From contig NZ_PDNI01000058.1 in the NCBI RefSeq assembly GCF_002925845.1, forward strand, positions 62,001 to 126,000: 64,000 nt of DNA, given 5' to 3'. Of this stretch, positions 38,108 to 46,812 are shown piece by piece. Every line of letters starts with the position of its first letter. Position 1 is the first letter of the stretch. The notes beneath the pieces are model-generated. The model worked only from the letters and a program-made list of their open reading frames with translations. It was not told the DNA's origin and made no database searches. The stretch is from Roseovarius nitratireducens. GTDB lineage: Bacteria; Pseudomonadota; Alphaproteobacteria; Rhodobacterales; Rhodobacteraceae. A program made the position numbers and the translations under genes.

Positions 38108-38983
38108 ATGACAAAGACCTATACCGCGCTCACCACGCTCGGCGACAAATCACAGGCCGAGGCGCTCGCCGAGGCGCTGGAGAGGCTGACACCCGAACCG
38201 ACCGGCGTCGGTGCCTTCGAGATGGAGGACGGATCGGGCCTGTGGGAGATCGGCGCCTATTTTGAGGAGGCCCCTGATGCCGTCGCCCTCGACCTGCTGG
38301 CGGCGGCGCATGGCGCGCGTCCCTTTACCGTGTCGGAACTGCCCGAGATCGACTGGGTCGCCAAGGTGCGGCGCGAGTTGAGCCCAGTCGAGGCGGGGCG
38401 GTTTTTCGTTTATGGCAGCCATGACGCGGATCGCGTGCCGGAGGGATGCGAGCCGCTGCTGATCGAGGCGTCGATGGCGTTCGGCACCGGGCATCACGGC
38501 ACCACGCTTGGCTGTCTTCGGGCGCTCGACCGGTTGGCGGCGGACGGCTTCGAGGGCAAGTCGGTGCTGGACCTCGGCTGTGGCACCGCCGTTCTGGCGA
38601 TGGCGGCGGCGCGCATCTGGCCCGCCGTGATTCTGGCCTCGGATATCGACGCGGTGGCGGTGGAGGTGGCCGAGGCAAACCTGGCGGCCAACGCGCTGAC
38701 AGGCCGCGTGACGTGTGTCGAGGCCGAGGGGCTCGACCACCCGGTGCTGCGCGGCGCGGCGCCCTTTGACCTGATCTTTGCCAATATCCTCAAGGGGCCT
38801 CTGCTGGCGCTTGCGCCGGGGATCACCGAAGCCCTCGCGCCCAGGGGCAGGGTGATTCTGTCGGGGCTGCTCAACGAGCAGGCCGCGGAGGTGATCGCGG
38901 TTTATTCAGAGCTTGGAAACAGTCTCGAACATCACGAAGAGATTGGTGACTGGTCAACCCTGACAATGTCTAAAAGTCACTGA
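38108..38983 (+). CDS. prmA: Ribosomal protein L11 methyltransferase
   Basis: A 291-residue SAM-dependent methyltransferase. An N-terminal substrate-recognition domain is followed by the hallmark AFGTGHHGTTLGCL, the SAM loop LDLGCGTAVLAM and the NILKGPL motif matching NPPY-type sites in PrmA. It trimethylates several positions of L11. The start is the ATG at 38108, since the frame upstream (from 38000) is not conserved. Confidence 0.94.
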   Translation: MTKTYTALTTLGDKSQAEALAEALERLTPEPTGVGAFEMEDGSGLWEIGAYFEEAPDAVALDLLAAAHGARPFTVSELPEIDWVAKVRRELSPVEAGRFFVYGSHDADRVPEGCEPLLIEASMAFGTGHHGTTLGCLRALDRLAADGFEGKSVLDLGCGTAVLAMAAARIWPAVILASDIDAVAVEVAEANLAANALTGRVTCVEAEGLDHPVLRGAAPFDLIFANILKGPLLALAPGITEALAPRGRVILSGLLNEQAAEVIAVYSELGNSLEHHEEIGDWSTLTMSKSH

Positions 38984-39090
38984 AAATATGTCGAAATCTG
39001 GCCGAAGCGAGAGGTCTGCCCAGTTATTGCCACATTTCGACCGCAGAATTATCGCATCGCGGTGGGGGCCGTTTCTGCGGGACTGAGGCG

Positions 39091-39435
39091 ATGTCTGATG
39101 CCACTCGGAATTTCAACGCCCGCCTGCGCCGGATCGACGAGTCGCACGCCCGGCTGGGACGAGGCTATGTCGGCAAGGTACGGCCGGACGGTCTGATCGT
39201 TTTCGCGCCGCGCCGCCGCCGACGGATGATCCCGCTACGCGGCGTTCTCTACCTCTTGGTTGGCTTTGTCTTCTTCAAGGCGGTCGTGCTCGCGCATCTG
39301 GGTGGAGACACCTACGAGGCGCGGATTGCGCGGTTGGCCGAGGGTCATGTGCTCGAACAGGCGGGTGCAATGATCATGCACCCCGACGCGCTGACACGGT
39401 GGGTGGCCGGATACCTGGCACCGGTCCTGCGCTGA
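39091..39435 (+). CDS. Conserved small membrane protein, function unknown
   Basis: A 114-residue protein: a basic N-terminal half (NARLRRIDESHARLGRGYVG and PRRRRRM), one membrane segment (GVLYLLVGFVFFKAVVLAHL), then a ~45-residue segment beyond the membrane. It reads as a protein restricted to this bacterial family. No domain recognised. Confidence 0.7.
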   Translation: MSDATRNFNARLRRIDESHARLGRGYVGKVRPDGLIVFAPRRRRRMIPLRGVLYLLVGFVFFKAVVLAHLGGDTYEARIARLAEGHVLEQAGAMIMHPDALTRWVAGYLAPVLR

Positions 39436-39452
39436 GCCGGGCGGACAGGCAC

Positions 39453-39487
39453 GAAAAAGCCCCGCGCGGACCATGTCCGCACGGGGC
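39453..39487 (-). terminator. Rho-independent terminator of the DUF1127 gene
   Basis: GCCCCGTGCGGAC and its partner form a 13-position stem with one mismatch and a three-base loop, followed on the minus strand by TTTTTCG. It lies 28 bases after the DUF1127 stop and could also end the converging 39091 gene. Confidence 0.85.
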
Positions 39488-39515
39488 GCGTGCGATCCTG
39501 TGGTGGCCTGCGCGC

Positions 39516-39713
39516 TCAGAAGCTGCGGGCGACCCGGTCGATATCGCCGCGGCTCAGGCCGATATCGTCAAGCTCGCGATCCGAAAGCTGGGCGAGCGCC
39601 GTGCGCGTGGCGCGGCGGTCGTTCCACGAGATCACGGCCTCGACGATGCGAGAGAGCAGGCCGAAGGCGGGGCGGGGGTGCGCGTGGGCGCGGGGGGTGT
39701 CGATGAGTGCCAT
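39516..39713 (-). CDS. DUF1127 (YjiS-like) small protein
   Basis: A 65-residue protein ending in the DUF1127 signature (RTALAQLSDRELDDIGLSRG then DIDRVAR). Proteins of this family in alphaproteobacteria are small regulators linked to RNA metabolism and phosphate or stress responses. The N-terminal ~20 residues are Pro/His-rich. A strong terminator follows. Confidence 0.9.
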   Translation of the reverse strand: MALIDTPRAHAHPRPAFGLLSRIVEAVISWNDRRATRTALAQLSDRELDDIGLSRGDIDRVARSF

Positions 39714-39875
39714 GTGCGTCGTTCCTTGATACGGGGGGGGCTATCGGGGCAACCCGTTTGTATAGTGCAGCTAATCGGGGCAACCGGTCCGCGCAAGCTG
39801 GGGTTTCTGCATAGTCCTTATGCAATTCCTGCAACGCTCGACGCGGTCCCGGCCCGCGCATTGTGCTTGGTTGTC

Positions 39876-39890
39876 GTTCACGTTTCGTGC
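39876..39890 (+). promoter_or_regulatory. Probable LexA box upstream of ruvCAB
   Basis: GTTC ACGTTTC GTGC differs by one base from GTTC-N7-GTTC and ends 34 bases before the ruvC start. ruvCAB is a frequent LexA target in alphaproteobacteria, so position and family knowledge both support it. Confidence 0.55.
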
Positions 39891-39924
39891 TATTGAGGCG
39901 AAAACCGAAGCGGGCAGGGCAGAC

Positions 39925-40410
39925 ATGCGGGTATTGGGCATCGACCCGGGATTGCGGAACCTCGGATGGGGCGTGATCGAGGTGCAGGGCAGCCGCCTGA
40001 GCCACATCGCCAACGGCGTATGCCATTCGGTGGGCGACGATCTGGGCGCGCGGCTGTTGTCGCTCTACGAGCAACTGGGCGATATCGTTCACCGCTATGA
40101 TCCGCAGGCGGCGGCGGTGGAGCAGACCTTTGTCAACAAGGACGGGGCGGGCACGCTCAAGCTGGGGCAGGCGCGGGGCGTGGCGCTGCTGGTGCCCGCG
40201 CAATACGGGCTGACGGTGGGGGAATACTCGCCCAACCGGGTGAAGAAGACGGTGGTGGGCGTGGGCCATGCCGCCAAGGAGCAGGTCGCGCACATGGTGC
40301 GGGTGCAGCTTCCCGGCGTGGTGCTGGCGGGGCCCGACGCGGCGGACGCGCTGGCGGTGGCGATCTGCCACGCGCATTACGGGCGCGCACTGGCCGGGGG
40401 GCTGGCATGA
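39925..40410 (+). CDS. ruvC: Holliday junction resolvase RuvC
   Basis: A 161-residue endonuclease that cuts Holliday junctions. It opens [19 protein letters not shown] with the first catalytic Asp; Glu in [11 protein letters not shown] and the late Asp pair in [15 protein letters not shown] complete the site. The frame upstream to 39820 is not coding. It is the first gene of ruvC-ruvA-ruvB, with an ATGA overlap into ruvA. Confidence 0.96.
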   Translation: MRVLGIDPGLRNLGWGVIEVQGSRLSHIANGVCHSVGDDLGARLLSLYEQLGDIVHRYDPQAAAVEQTFVNKDGAGTLKLGQARGVALLVPAQYGLTVGEYSPNRVKKTVVGVGHAAKEQVAHMVRVQLPGVVLAGPDAADALAVAICHAHYGRALAGGLA

Positions 40411-41078
40411 TCGGGCGCATCGCGGGGCGGATCGACTGGCGCGGGGCCGATCACGTCCTGATAGACGTGCGCGGGGTGGGCTATATCGTGCATTGCTCCG
40501 AACGCACGCTCGCCGCGCTGCCGGGCGTGGGCGGCATGGCCGCGCTCTATACCGACCTCCTGGTGCGCGAGGACCTGTTGCAGCTATTCGGCTTTCCGAC
40601 GCTGGCGGAGAAGGAATGGCACCGCCTGTTGATGAGCGTGCAGGGCGTGGGCGCCAAGGCGGCGCTGGCAATCCTCGGCGCGCTGGGGCCCGAGGGTGTG
40701 GGTCGGGCCATCGCCATCGGCGACTGGAACGCGATTACCGCGGCCAAGGGGGTAGGGGCCAAGACGGCGCAACGGTTGGTCAACGAGTTGAAGGACAAGG
40801 CGCCCACGGTGATGGCGATGGGGACTGCCCCGCCACCCATGCCGGACGCGGGCGAGGTGATCGAGGCGGCTGCCCCCGCCGTCGCGGCCGCGGACCCTGT
40901 CGGCCACGCACCGGCGGGCAAGGGCGCGCAGGCCGAGGCGCTCTCGGCGCTGACCAACCTCGGGTACGGCCCCGGCGAGGCGGCGGGTGCGGTGGCGCAG
41001 GCGGCGGGCGAAGACGCGCAGGCCGACACCGCCGCGCTGATCCGCGCCGCGCTGCGGCTGCTGGCACCGAAGGGCTGA
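40407..41078 (+). CDS. ruvA: Holliday junction branch-migration protein RuvA
   Basis: A 223-residue protein with an OB-fold N-terminus ([13 protein letters not shown]), the helix-hairpin-helix pairs ([33 protein letters not shown]) and a C-terminal RuvB-contact domain ([16 protein letters not shown]). A ~50-residue Ala/Pro-rich linker joins the last two. It tetramerises on the junction and loads RuvB. Confidence 0.95.
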   Translation: MIGRIAGRIDWRGADHVLIDVRGVGYIVHCSERTLAALPGVGGMAALYTDLLVREDLLQLFGFPTLAEKEWHRLLMSVQGVGAKAALAILGALGPEGVGRAIAIGDWNAITAAKGVGAKTAQRLVNELKDKAPTVMAMGTAPPPMPDAGEVIEAAAPAVAAADPVGHAPAGKGAQAEALSALTNLGYGPGEAAGAVAQAAGEDAQADTAALIRAALRLLAPKG

Positions 41079-41081
41079 TCC

Positions 41082-42110
41082 ATGACCGACCCCGACCCCA
41101 CCCTGCGGCCCGAGGAACTGCCCGAGGACAGCGACCGCAGCCTGCGGCCCCGCGCGCTCAAGGAATTCATCGGGCAGCGCGAGGCGCGGGCCAACCTGGC
41201 GGTGTTCATCCAATCGGCGCGGCAACGGGGCGAGGCGATGGATCACACGCTGTTTCACGGTCCCCCCGGCCTGGGCAAGACGACGTTGGCGCAGATCATG
41301 GCGCGCGAGCTTGGCGTGGGGTTTCGCATGACCTCGGGCCCGGTGCTGGCCAAGGCGGGGGACCTCGCGGCGATCCTCACCAATCTCGAGCGCAACGACG
41401 TGCTCTTCATCGACGAGATTCATCGGCTCAACCCGGCGGTGGAGGAGGTGCTCTACCCCGCGCTGGAGGATTTCGAGCTCGACCTCGTGATCGGCGAGGG
41501 GCCGGCGGCGCGCACCGTGCGGATCGAGTTGCAGCCCTTCACGCTGGTCGGGGCGACGACGCGGCTGGGCCTCTTGACCACGCCGCTGCGCGATCGGTTC
41601 GGCATCCCCACGCGGCTGCAATTCTACGAGATCGACGAGTTGCACGAGATCGTCACCCGCAACGCGCGGCTGTTGAACATCCCCACAGAGACCGAGGGCG
41701 CACGCGAGATCGCGCGCCGCGCGCGCGGCACGCCGCGCATCGCCGGGCGTCTGCTGCGCCGCGTGGTGGATTTCGCGGTGGTCGAGGGCGGCGGCAAGAT
41801 CAGCCGGGAGCTGGCCGATGCCTCGCTCACCCGGCTGGGGGTGGATCACCTGGGCCTCGACGGGGCCGACCGGCGCTATCTGCGGCTGATTGCCGAGGCG
41901 TATGGCGGCGGCCCGGTGGGGATCGAGACGCTGTCGGCGGCGCTCAGCGAGAGCCGCGACGCGCTCGAAGAGGTGATCGAGCCGTTCCTGCTGCAACAGG
42001 GCCTTATCCAGCGCACGCCACGGGGGCGGATGCTGGCGGCCGCGGCGTGGCGGCATCTGGGGCTTGAGGCGCCGGGGCCGAAGGGCACGAGCGATCTTTT
42101 CGGCAAGTGA
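41082..42110 (+). CDS. ruvB: Holliday junction branch-migration ATPase RuvB
   Basis: A 342-residue AAA+ motor: Walker [13 protein letters not shown], Walker [11 protein letters not shown], sensor 1 [10 protein letters not shown] with the adjacent Arg finger (PLRDRFG), and a winged-helix C-terminus ([11 protein letters not shown]). It begins three bases after ruvA. A TTTGGGCC-type repeat follows 26 bases after the stop. Confidence 0.97.
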   Translation: MTDPDPTLRPEELPEDSDRSLRPRALKEFIGQREARANLAVFIQSARQRGEAMDHTLFHGPPGLGKTTLAQIMARELGVGFRMTSGPVLAKAGDLAAILTNLERNDVLFIDEIHRLNPAVEEVLYPALEDFELDLVIGEGPAARTVRIELQPFTLVGATTRLGLLTTPLRDRFGIPTRLQFYEIDELHEIVTRNARLLNIPTETEGAREIARRARGTPRIAGRLLRRVVDFAVVEGGGKISRELADASLTRLGVDHLGLDGADRRYLRLIAEAYGGGPVGIETLSAALSESRDALEEVIEPFLLQQGLIQRTPRGRMLAAAAWRHLGLEAPGPKGTSDLFGK

Positions 42111-42136
42111 GACGCGGGTGGCCGGTGGCGGGGTTT

Positions 42137-42157
42137 GGGTATTTGGGCCAAGAAGAA
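42137..42157 (+). repeat. GTATTTGGGCCAAGAAGAA repeat, copy 1
   Basis: The motif lies 26 bases after ruvB, in the sense direction. Further copies are at 51829-51850 and 52690-52713; a partial inverted match (GGCCCAAATAT) is near 53668. Confidence 0.75.
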
Positions 42158-42221
42158 ACCGCAGGGGTTTGCGGGGGTGGATCGGTCCTGCTAGAGGGGC
42201 GCGGCATTGCGGAGGCGGCCG

Positions 42222-42863
42222 ATGAGCGACACCCTGACACCCGACGAGATCGCGGCGCTGTTTACCCGTGCGGACGGGGAGTTCCTGTTTGCCCGCTGGG
42301 GGCGGCCCATCGTGCCGGTCGTGTTTGGCGTGGAGGATGCGACGCTGAGCGTGGTCAAGGGCGCGGTCGAGGCGGTGGTGGCGCTGGCGGATCACCGGAT
42401 GGCCGAGACCGACCCGGAACTGGGCGCGAACCTGATGATGTTCTTCTTTCGCGACTGGCAGGAATTGCTGGCCGTGCCCGACCTCGACAGGCTGGTGCCG
42501 GACCTCGCGCCGCTGGTGGCGCGGCTTGGGGCGGAGGGGGCCAACCAGTACCGCATCTTCCGTTTTGACAAGGACGGCGCGATCCGGGCGGCGTTCGTCT
42601 TTTTGTGCATGGACGAAGACCTCTCCGCCGTGCCCGCCGAGACGCTGGCGCTGAGCCAGGTGGTGCAGACGGTCCTGCTGTGGTCGGACCGCGCGTTCAC
42701 CGACCGCTCGGCGCTGGGGCAGTTGGCGGACGGGCGGGTGGTGCTGCGGCCCGATATCGGAGCGCTTATCCGGGCGGCATACGACCCGGTGCTGCCCGCG
42801 ATGAGCCGCGAGCCTGCCCATGCCCTGCGGCTGGCGGCGCGGGTGGTGCGCAGCGCGGGTTGA
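42222..42863 (+). CDS. Conserved hypothetical protein
   Basis: A 213-residue protein, not recognised. It opens SDTLTPDEIAALFTRADGEF and has a phenylalanine-rich stretch FRFDKDGAIRAAFVFLCMDED; no signal peptide or membrane helix. Codon use and GGAGG nine bases before the ATG mark it as real. It follows ruvB by 111 bases, separated by a repeat, so it is probably its own unit. Confidence 0.75.
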   Translation: MSDTLTPDEIAALFTRADGEFLFARWGRPIVPVVFGVEDATLSVVKGAVEAVVALADHRMAETDPELGANLMMFFFRDWQELLAVPDLDRLVPDLAPLVARLGAEGANQYRIFRFDKDGAIRAAFVFLCMDEDLSAVPAETLALSQVVQTVLLWSDRAFTDRSALGQLADGRVVLRPDIGALIRAAYDPVLPAMSREPAHALRLAARVVRSAG

Positions 42864-42874
42864 GCGGGCGCGCC

Positions 42875-43414
42875 TTACGCTCCCTCGAAGGCGCAGAGCG
42901 TGTGCACGTCCATTCCCATCGCCTCGAGCCGGGCGTGCCCGCCGAGATCGGGCAGATCGACGATGAAGGCGCAGCCGGTGATCTCTCCCCCAAGGCGCTC
43001 GATCAGCCGGATGCCTGCCGCTGCGGTGCCGCCCGTGGCCAGCAGGTCATCCACCAGGAGCACCCGTTCACCGGGTGCGATGGCGTCGTCGTGGACCTCG
43101 ATCACGGCCTCGCCGTATTCGAGCTGGTACTCCTCCGAGATTACCGCGCCGGGCAGCTTGCCCTTCTTGCGGATCGGGACAAAACCCACCGAGAGCTGGT
43201 GCGCGATGGCGCCGCCGAGGATGAAGCCGCGCGCCTCGAGCCCGGCCACCTTGTCGATGGGCTGCCCGGCATAGGGATGCAGCATCTGGTCGATGGCGAT
43301 GCGAAACCCGCGCGGATCGGCGAAGAGCGTGGTCACGTCGCGAAACAGGATCCCCTCGTGGGGGAAATCGACGATGGTGCGGATGTAGTCCCTGACGGTC
43401 TTTTGCTTGGGCAT
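42875..43414 (-). CDS. apt: Adenine phosphoribosyltransferase
   Basis: A 179-residue APRT with the PRPP-binding motif [14 protein letters not shown] and the adenine-side [11 protein letters not shown]. It turns adenine and PRPP into AMP. CGGAGAG precedes the ATG. It lies downstream of mtnP on the same strand; mtnP releases adenine, which this enzyme recovers, so the two are functionally joined. Confidence 0.95.
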   Translation of the reverse strand: MPKQKTVRDYIRTIVDFPHEGILFRDVTTLFADPRGFRIAIDQMLHPYAGQPIDKVAGLEARGFILGGAIAHQLSVGFVPIRKKGKLPGAVISEEYQLEYGEAVIEVHDDAIAPGERVLLVDDLLATGGTAAAGIRLIERLGGEITGCAFIVDLPDLGGHARLEAMGMDVHTLCAFEGA

Positions 43415-43472
43415 GGCGGCTCTCCGGTCGGTCGCCGCGCTTGTGCCGTAGCGCGAGCCGCCGCGCAAGGGC

Positions 43473-43853
43473 TCAGAGAGCGCCGCGATAGGCGGCGATG
43501 GCGCCGGTCAGATCGCTGATGGCGTAGAGGGTGAGCAGGAACACCCCCACGCAGAGCAGGAAGTTGAGCGCCGATTGCGCGAGGCGTGCGGCGCGTCCCG
43601 ACGGGTTGCCGAGAAAGGGAATCTCGGGCCGCAACAGGAAGCGCGAGGCGATGTAGCCGAAGAGCAGCGCCGACAGCGCCCAGTAGGTGAGCGTCAGGAT
43701 CGCGGCGTCATGGGCGCGCGCGAGATAATCGGCGAACCCAACGATGAGCACCCAGCGGATCACTTGGAAAATCTCGTCCGCGAGTGCCTCGAACCTGCGG
43801 CCCATGTCGTGGCGCCAAGTCTGGTCGGTGAGCTTGTCGATGAGCCGGGACAT
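43473..43853 (-). CDS. Membrane protein between mtnP and apt
   Basis: A 126-residue protein with three hydrophobic segments (around residues 33-48, 51-72 and 92-116), not assigned to a family. The N-terminus ([23 protein letters not shown]) is amphipathic and charged. Its place between two adenine-salvage genes suggests only co-transcription; a transport role is not supported by length. Confidence 0.7.
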   Translation of the reverse strand: MSRLIDKLTDQTWRHDMGRRFEALADEIFQVIRWVLIVGFADYLARAHDAAILTLTYWALSALLFGYIASRFLLRPEIPFLGNPSGRAARLAQSALNFLLCVGVFLLTLYAISDLTGAIAAYRGAL

Positions 43854-43930
43854 GGGACTGTAATGGGGGCGGGGCGCGCAGGCGTCCAGTGATGTGACAC
43901 GCTGCGCGCGAAGAGTTGAGCAGCCCGCGA

Positions 43931-44806
43931 TCAGCCGAGCACCCGCCCCGCCACCGCGTCGAGCCGCGCGACGAGGGCCGGATCGCGTTTGTCGGGCGCG
44001 GTGAGGATGGCGTATTCGAGCGCGCGGTCGCAGCCGTGGGGGCAGGGCGCGCGGTCTGCGCCCAAGAGTGCGGGCAAGCGGCGGACAAGGTCGCGGCCCT
44101 TGTCGGCATTGGCCCCGAGCGTGGCGATGATGTCGGAGATGTCGACGGTGCCGTGATCGGGGTGCCAGCTGTCGTAATCGGTGATCATGGCGACGGCGGC
44201 GTAGCAGAGCTCCGCCTCGCGGGCGAGCCGCGCCTCGGGCATGCCGGTCATGCCGATCACGTCCGCGCGCCAGGCCTCGCGATACATCTTCGATTCCGCC
44301 AGGGTCGAGAATTGCGGGCCTTCCATTGCCAGGTATGTGCCGCCCGCGTGCACGGTGATGCCTGCGTCGCGCGCGGCGGTCTCGCAAGCCTCTGACAGGC
44401 GTGGGCAGGTGGGGTGCGCAAGGCTCACATGGCCGACGCATCCCGTGCCGAAGAACGAGGCGTCGCGCGCGACGGTGCGGTCGATATACTGGTCGAGGAG
44501 GACGAAATCGCCCGGGGCCATCTCCTCGCGGAACGAGCCGCAGGCCGAGACCGAGATCACGTCGGTGACGCCGAGCCGCTTCAACGCGTCGATATTGGCG
44601 CGGTAGGGCACCGTCGAGGGGCTGTGGACATGACCCCGTCCGTGGCGGGGCAGGAAGGCCATCGCTACCCCGTCGAGCGTGCCGGTGAGGATCGCGTCCG
44701 AAGGGGTGCCCCACGGGGTTTCGACCTCTTGCCAGCGGGCGGCATTCAGCCCGTCGATCCCGTAGAGCCCCGAGCCGCCGATCACCCCGATCATGGTTTG
44801 TGCCAT
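43931..44806 (-). CDS. mtnP: S-methyl-5'-thioadenosine phosphorylase
   Basis: A 291-residue purine nucleoside phosphorylase of the MTAP type: IGVIGGSGLYGIDGL, the phosphate-site RHGRGHVHSPSTVPYRANI, and AMEGPQFSTLAES near the ribose and base pocket. It cleaves methylthioadenosine, a by-product of polyamine and homoserine-lactone synthesis, to adenine and methylthioribose 1-phosphate. GGAGG precedes the ATG. A terminator separates it from the gene upstream. Confidence 0.94.
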   Translation of the reverse strand: MAQTMIGVIGGSGLYGIDGLNAARWQEVETPWGTPSDAILTGTLDGVAMAFLPRHGRGHVHSPSTVPYRANIDALKRLGVTDVISVSACGSFREEMAPGDFVLLDQYIDRTVARDASFFGTGCVGHVSLAHPTCPRLSEACETAARDAGITVHAGGTYLAMEGPQFSTLAESKMYREAWRADVIGMTGMPEARLAREAELCYAAVAMITDYDSWHPDHGTVDISDIIATLGANADKGRDLVRRLPALLGADRAPCPHGCDRALEYAILTAPDKRDPALVARLDAVAGRVLG

Positions 44807-44852
44807 CGCCTTGCCTCCATCTGGTCAGAGGCAGGGATAGGCCGGTTCGCTG

Positions 44853-44892
44853 AAAAAGGAAATGCCCGCGCGGGGTGTGATCCCGCGCGGGC
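44853..44892 (-). terminator. Rho-independent terminator after the isochorismatase-like gene
   Basis: GCCCGCGCGGG and CCCGCGCGGGC form a perfect eleven-pair stem with a seven-base loop (44864-44892), followed on the minus strand by ATTTCCTTTTT. It lies between the isochorismatase-like gene and mtnP. Confidence 0.85.
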
Positions 44893-44932
44893 GGCCCCGC
44901 CTCATCCCCGGGGGCGCGGGCCGGTGGCGCGC

Positions 44933-45748
44933 TCAGCCGAGCATCGCCACGACCTCGTCGGTGGTCCACAGTGCGTTGGCCATGAAGCGGAAGTTGGTCA
45001 GCGCGGCGAGATAGCCGTCGCCCTCGGGCAGCATCGCCGCCGCCGTGCCGTCGGAGACCACGGCCACCTCGAAGCCCTGTTCGAGCAGTTCGCGCATGTG
45101 GCTCTCGGTGCACAGGTTGGCCGACATGCCCGCTAGGATCACCTGGTCCACGCCCATCTTGCGCAGTTGCAGCGCGAGATCGTTGGTTTCCGGTCCGTAG
45201 ACCTTGTGCGGCGAGCACTGGATGGTCTTGCCGTCCTCGATATAGGGTTTGTATTGGGGCATGTAGTCGGCGCCCGAGCCTTCGAACCCGTCGAGGCTGA
45301 GCGGGCTCTTGCGGTCGAACATGCTGATCTTGTGCATGAGTTTTTCCAGCGCGCCCTCGAATTTCCAGCCGTGATCGGTGGGGTAGTAGTAGTGCGGCGA
45401 GACGGCGACGGTGATATCCGCGCCCTTGGCCGCCTTGAACAGCCGTTCGATGTTGTCGACGGTGTTGTTCATCTCGACCGACTTGCCCACCGCGCCCCAG
45501 GCGACGCCGTCGGGCGAGAGAAAGTCGATCTGCGGATCGGTGACGACGAGGGCCGCGCGGGAAAGGTCGAGCACCATGTCGCTGGGCGGCAGGAACGGCT
45601 CGGCGGGCGGCGCGTAGGGGTTGGCCTCCTGCGCCTGCGCGCCAGAGGCGGCGAGCCCGGTGGCGGCAGCGGCCAGCGCGGCCGTGCCGGTGAGCGCGGC
45701 GCGGCGGGTGAATTTCGGCTCATGGTCGTGATCGTGACAGGTGCACAT
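44933..45748 (-). CDS. Tat-exported isochorismatase-like cysteine hydrolase
   Basis: A 271-residue protein. The N-terminus has a His-rich MCTCHDHDHE head, then a Tat-type leader (FTRRAALTGTAAL, hydrophobic, ending AQA). The mature part is an isochorismatase fold: catalytic Asp in VVTDPQIDFL and Cys in MSANLCTESHMREL. Family members hydrolyse small amides or vinyl ethers; this substrate is unknown. Export of such a hydrolase is less usual. GGGAGAG precedes the ATG. It is divergent from an AraC-type gene that probably controls it. Confidence 0.85.
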   Translation of the reverse strand: MCTCHDHDHEPKFTRRAALTGTAALAAAATGLAASGAQAQEANPYAPPAEPFLPPSDMVLDLSRAALVVTDPQIDFLSPDGVAWGAVGKSVEMNNTVDNIERLFKAAKGADITVAVSPHYYYPTDHGWKFEGALEKLMHKISMFDRKSPLSLDGFEGSGADYMPQYKPYIEDGKTIQCSPHKVYGPETNDLALQLRKMGVDQVILAGMSANLCTESHMRELLEQGFEVAVVSDGTAAAMLPEGDGYLAALTNFRFMANALWTTDEVVAMLG

Positions 45749-45873
45749 CGGGTCTCTCCCTTGGTTTTGACATGATGTAGTCTGCCGGAGGTGATGTGCC
45801 TTTGCGTCCTGAATCGGTGGCATATGGACGATTTTTCGTGCCTTTCACGTCCCGCTGCGGCAGGATCGGCCCC

Positions 45874-46812
45874 ATGACGGAGCACCCCCACGACCGGATT
45901 CTCGACGCGCTGGAGATCAGCGCCGAGCCCTTTGCCATCTGCGCGCTGGAGGGTGCGTGCAGCATGGGGCTGGGACGCACCCCGCGCGCCACGCTGCACT
46001 ACGTGCTGGGCGGGCGGGGCGTGCTGTCGGTGCAGGGCGGCGCGCCGCTCGACCTGGCGCCCGGGCGGCTGGTGCTGGTGCCGGCGAGCCGCACCCATTC
46101 GCTCGCCCATCGCGGCGGCGGTCAGGTGGGGCTGCCCGCCTGCCACCCGGCGGGGCTCGACCTCGAGGCGCATGTCGCGCGCGGCGAGGGGGCGGGGGTG
46201 ATGGTGGTGCTCTGCTCCACGATCTCGGTGGGGCTGCGGGGTACACACGGGTTGATCGATCTGTTGCGCGCGCCGCTCGATCTCGACGTGACGGCGAGCC
46301 CGGTGGCGGCGCAGGCAATGGCGGCGCTGGTGGCCGAGATGGGGAGCATCCGGCCCGGGCAGCGGGCGATGGTGCGCGCGCTGTTGCTGCAATGCCTGAT
46401 CGAGATGCTGCGCGTGCGGCTGGAGGCGGGCGATCCGGCAGTCACCTGGCTGGCAGCGCTGGCTGACCCGGGGCTGTGGCGCGGCTTGCGTGCGATGCTC
46501 GACGAGCCCGGCGCGCCCCACACGCTCGACAGTCTCGCCGCGGCGGCGGGGATGAGCCGGTCGCGCTTTGCCGCGCGGTTTCGGGCGGCCTATGGGCAGG
46601 GGGCGATGACGCTGTTGCGCGACCTGCGGCTGGCGCGGGCGGCGCAGATGCTGACCGAGCGACAGGCACCGGTGGAACAGGTGGCGCGCGCGGTGGGGTT
46701 TCAGAGCCGCAGCGCCTTTACTCGCGCGTTCGTGGCAATGTGGGGCGAGACGCCGCGTGCTTTTCGCGGGCGCCCCGGTCAGGCCGCCGAGCGGGCGCAG
46801 AAGCTGGCCTGA
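45874..46812 (+). CDS. AraC-family transcriptional regulator with cupin domain
   Basis: A 312-residue regulator. The N-terminal ~180 residues are a cupin_6-type ligand domain (LHYVLGGRGVLSVQGG, then LAPGRLVLVPASRTH). Two C-terminal helix-turn-helices follow (LAAAAGMSRSRFAARFRAAY; VARAVGFQSRSAFTRAF). It faces away from the isochorismatase-like gene across 125 bases. Its last 34 bases overlap the convergent diguanylate cyclase gene. The ATG at 45874 has AGGATCGG nearby; an upstream frame to 45796 is less likely. Confidence 0.88.
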   Translation: MTEHPHDRILDALEISAEPFAICALEGACSMGLGRTPRATLHYVLGGRGVLSVQGGAPLDLAPGRLVLVPASRTHSLAHRGGGQVGLPACHPAGLDLEAHVARGEGAGVMVVLCSTISVGLRGTHGLIDLLRAPLDLDVTASPVAAQAMAALVAEMGSIRPGQRAMVRALLLQCLIEMLRVRLEAGDPAVTWLAALADPGLWRGLRAMLDEPGAPHTLDSLAAAAGMSRSRFAARFRAAYGQGAMTLLRDLRLARAAQMLTERQAPVEQVARAVGFQSRSAFTRAFVAMWGETPRAFRGRPGQAAERAQKLA

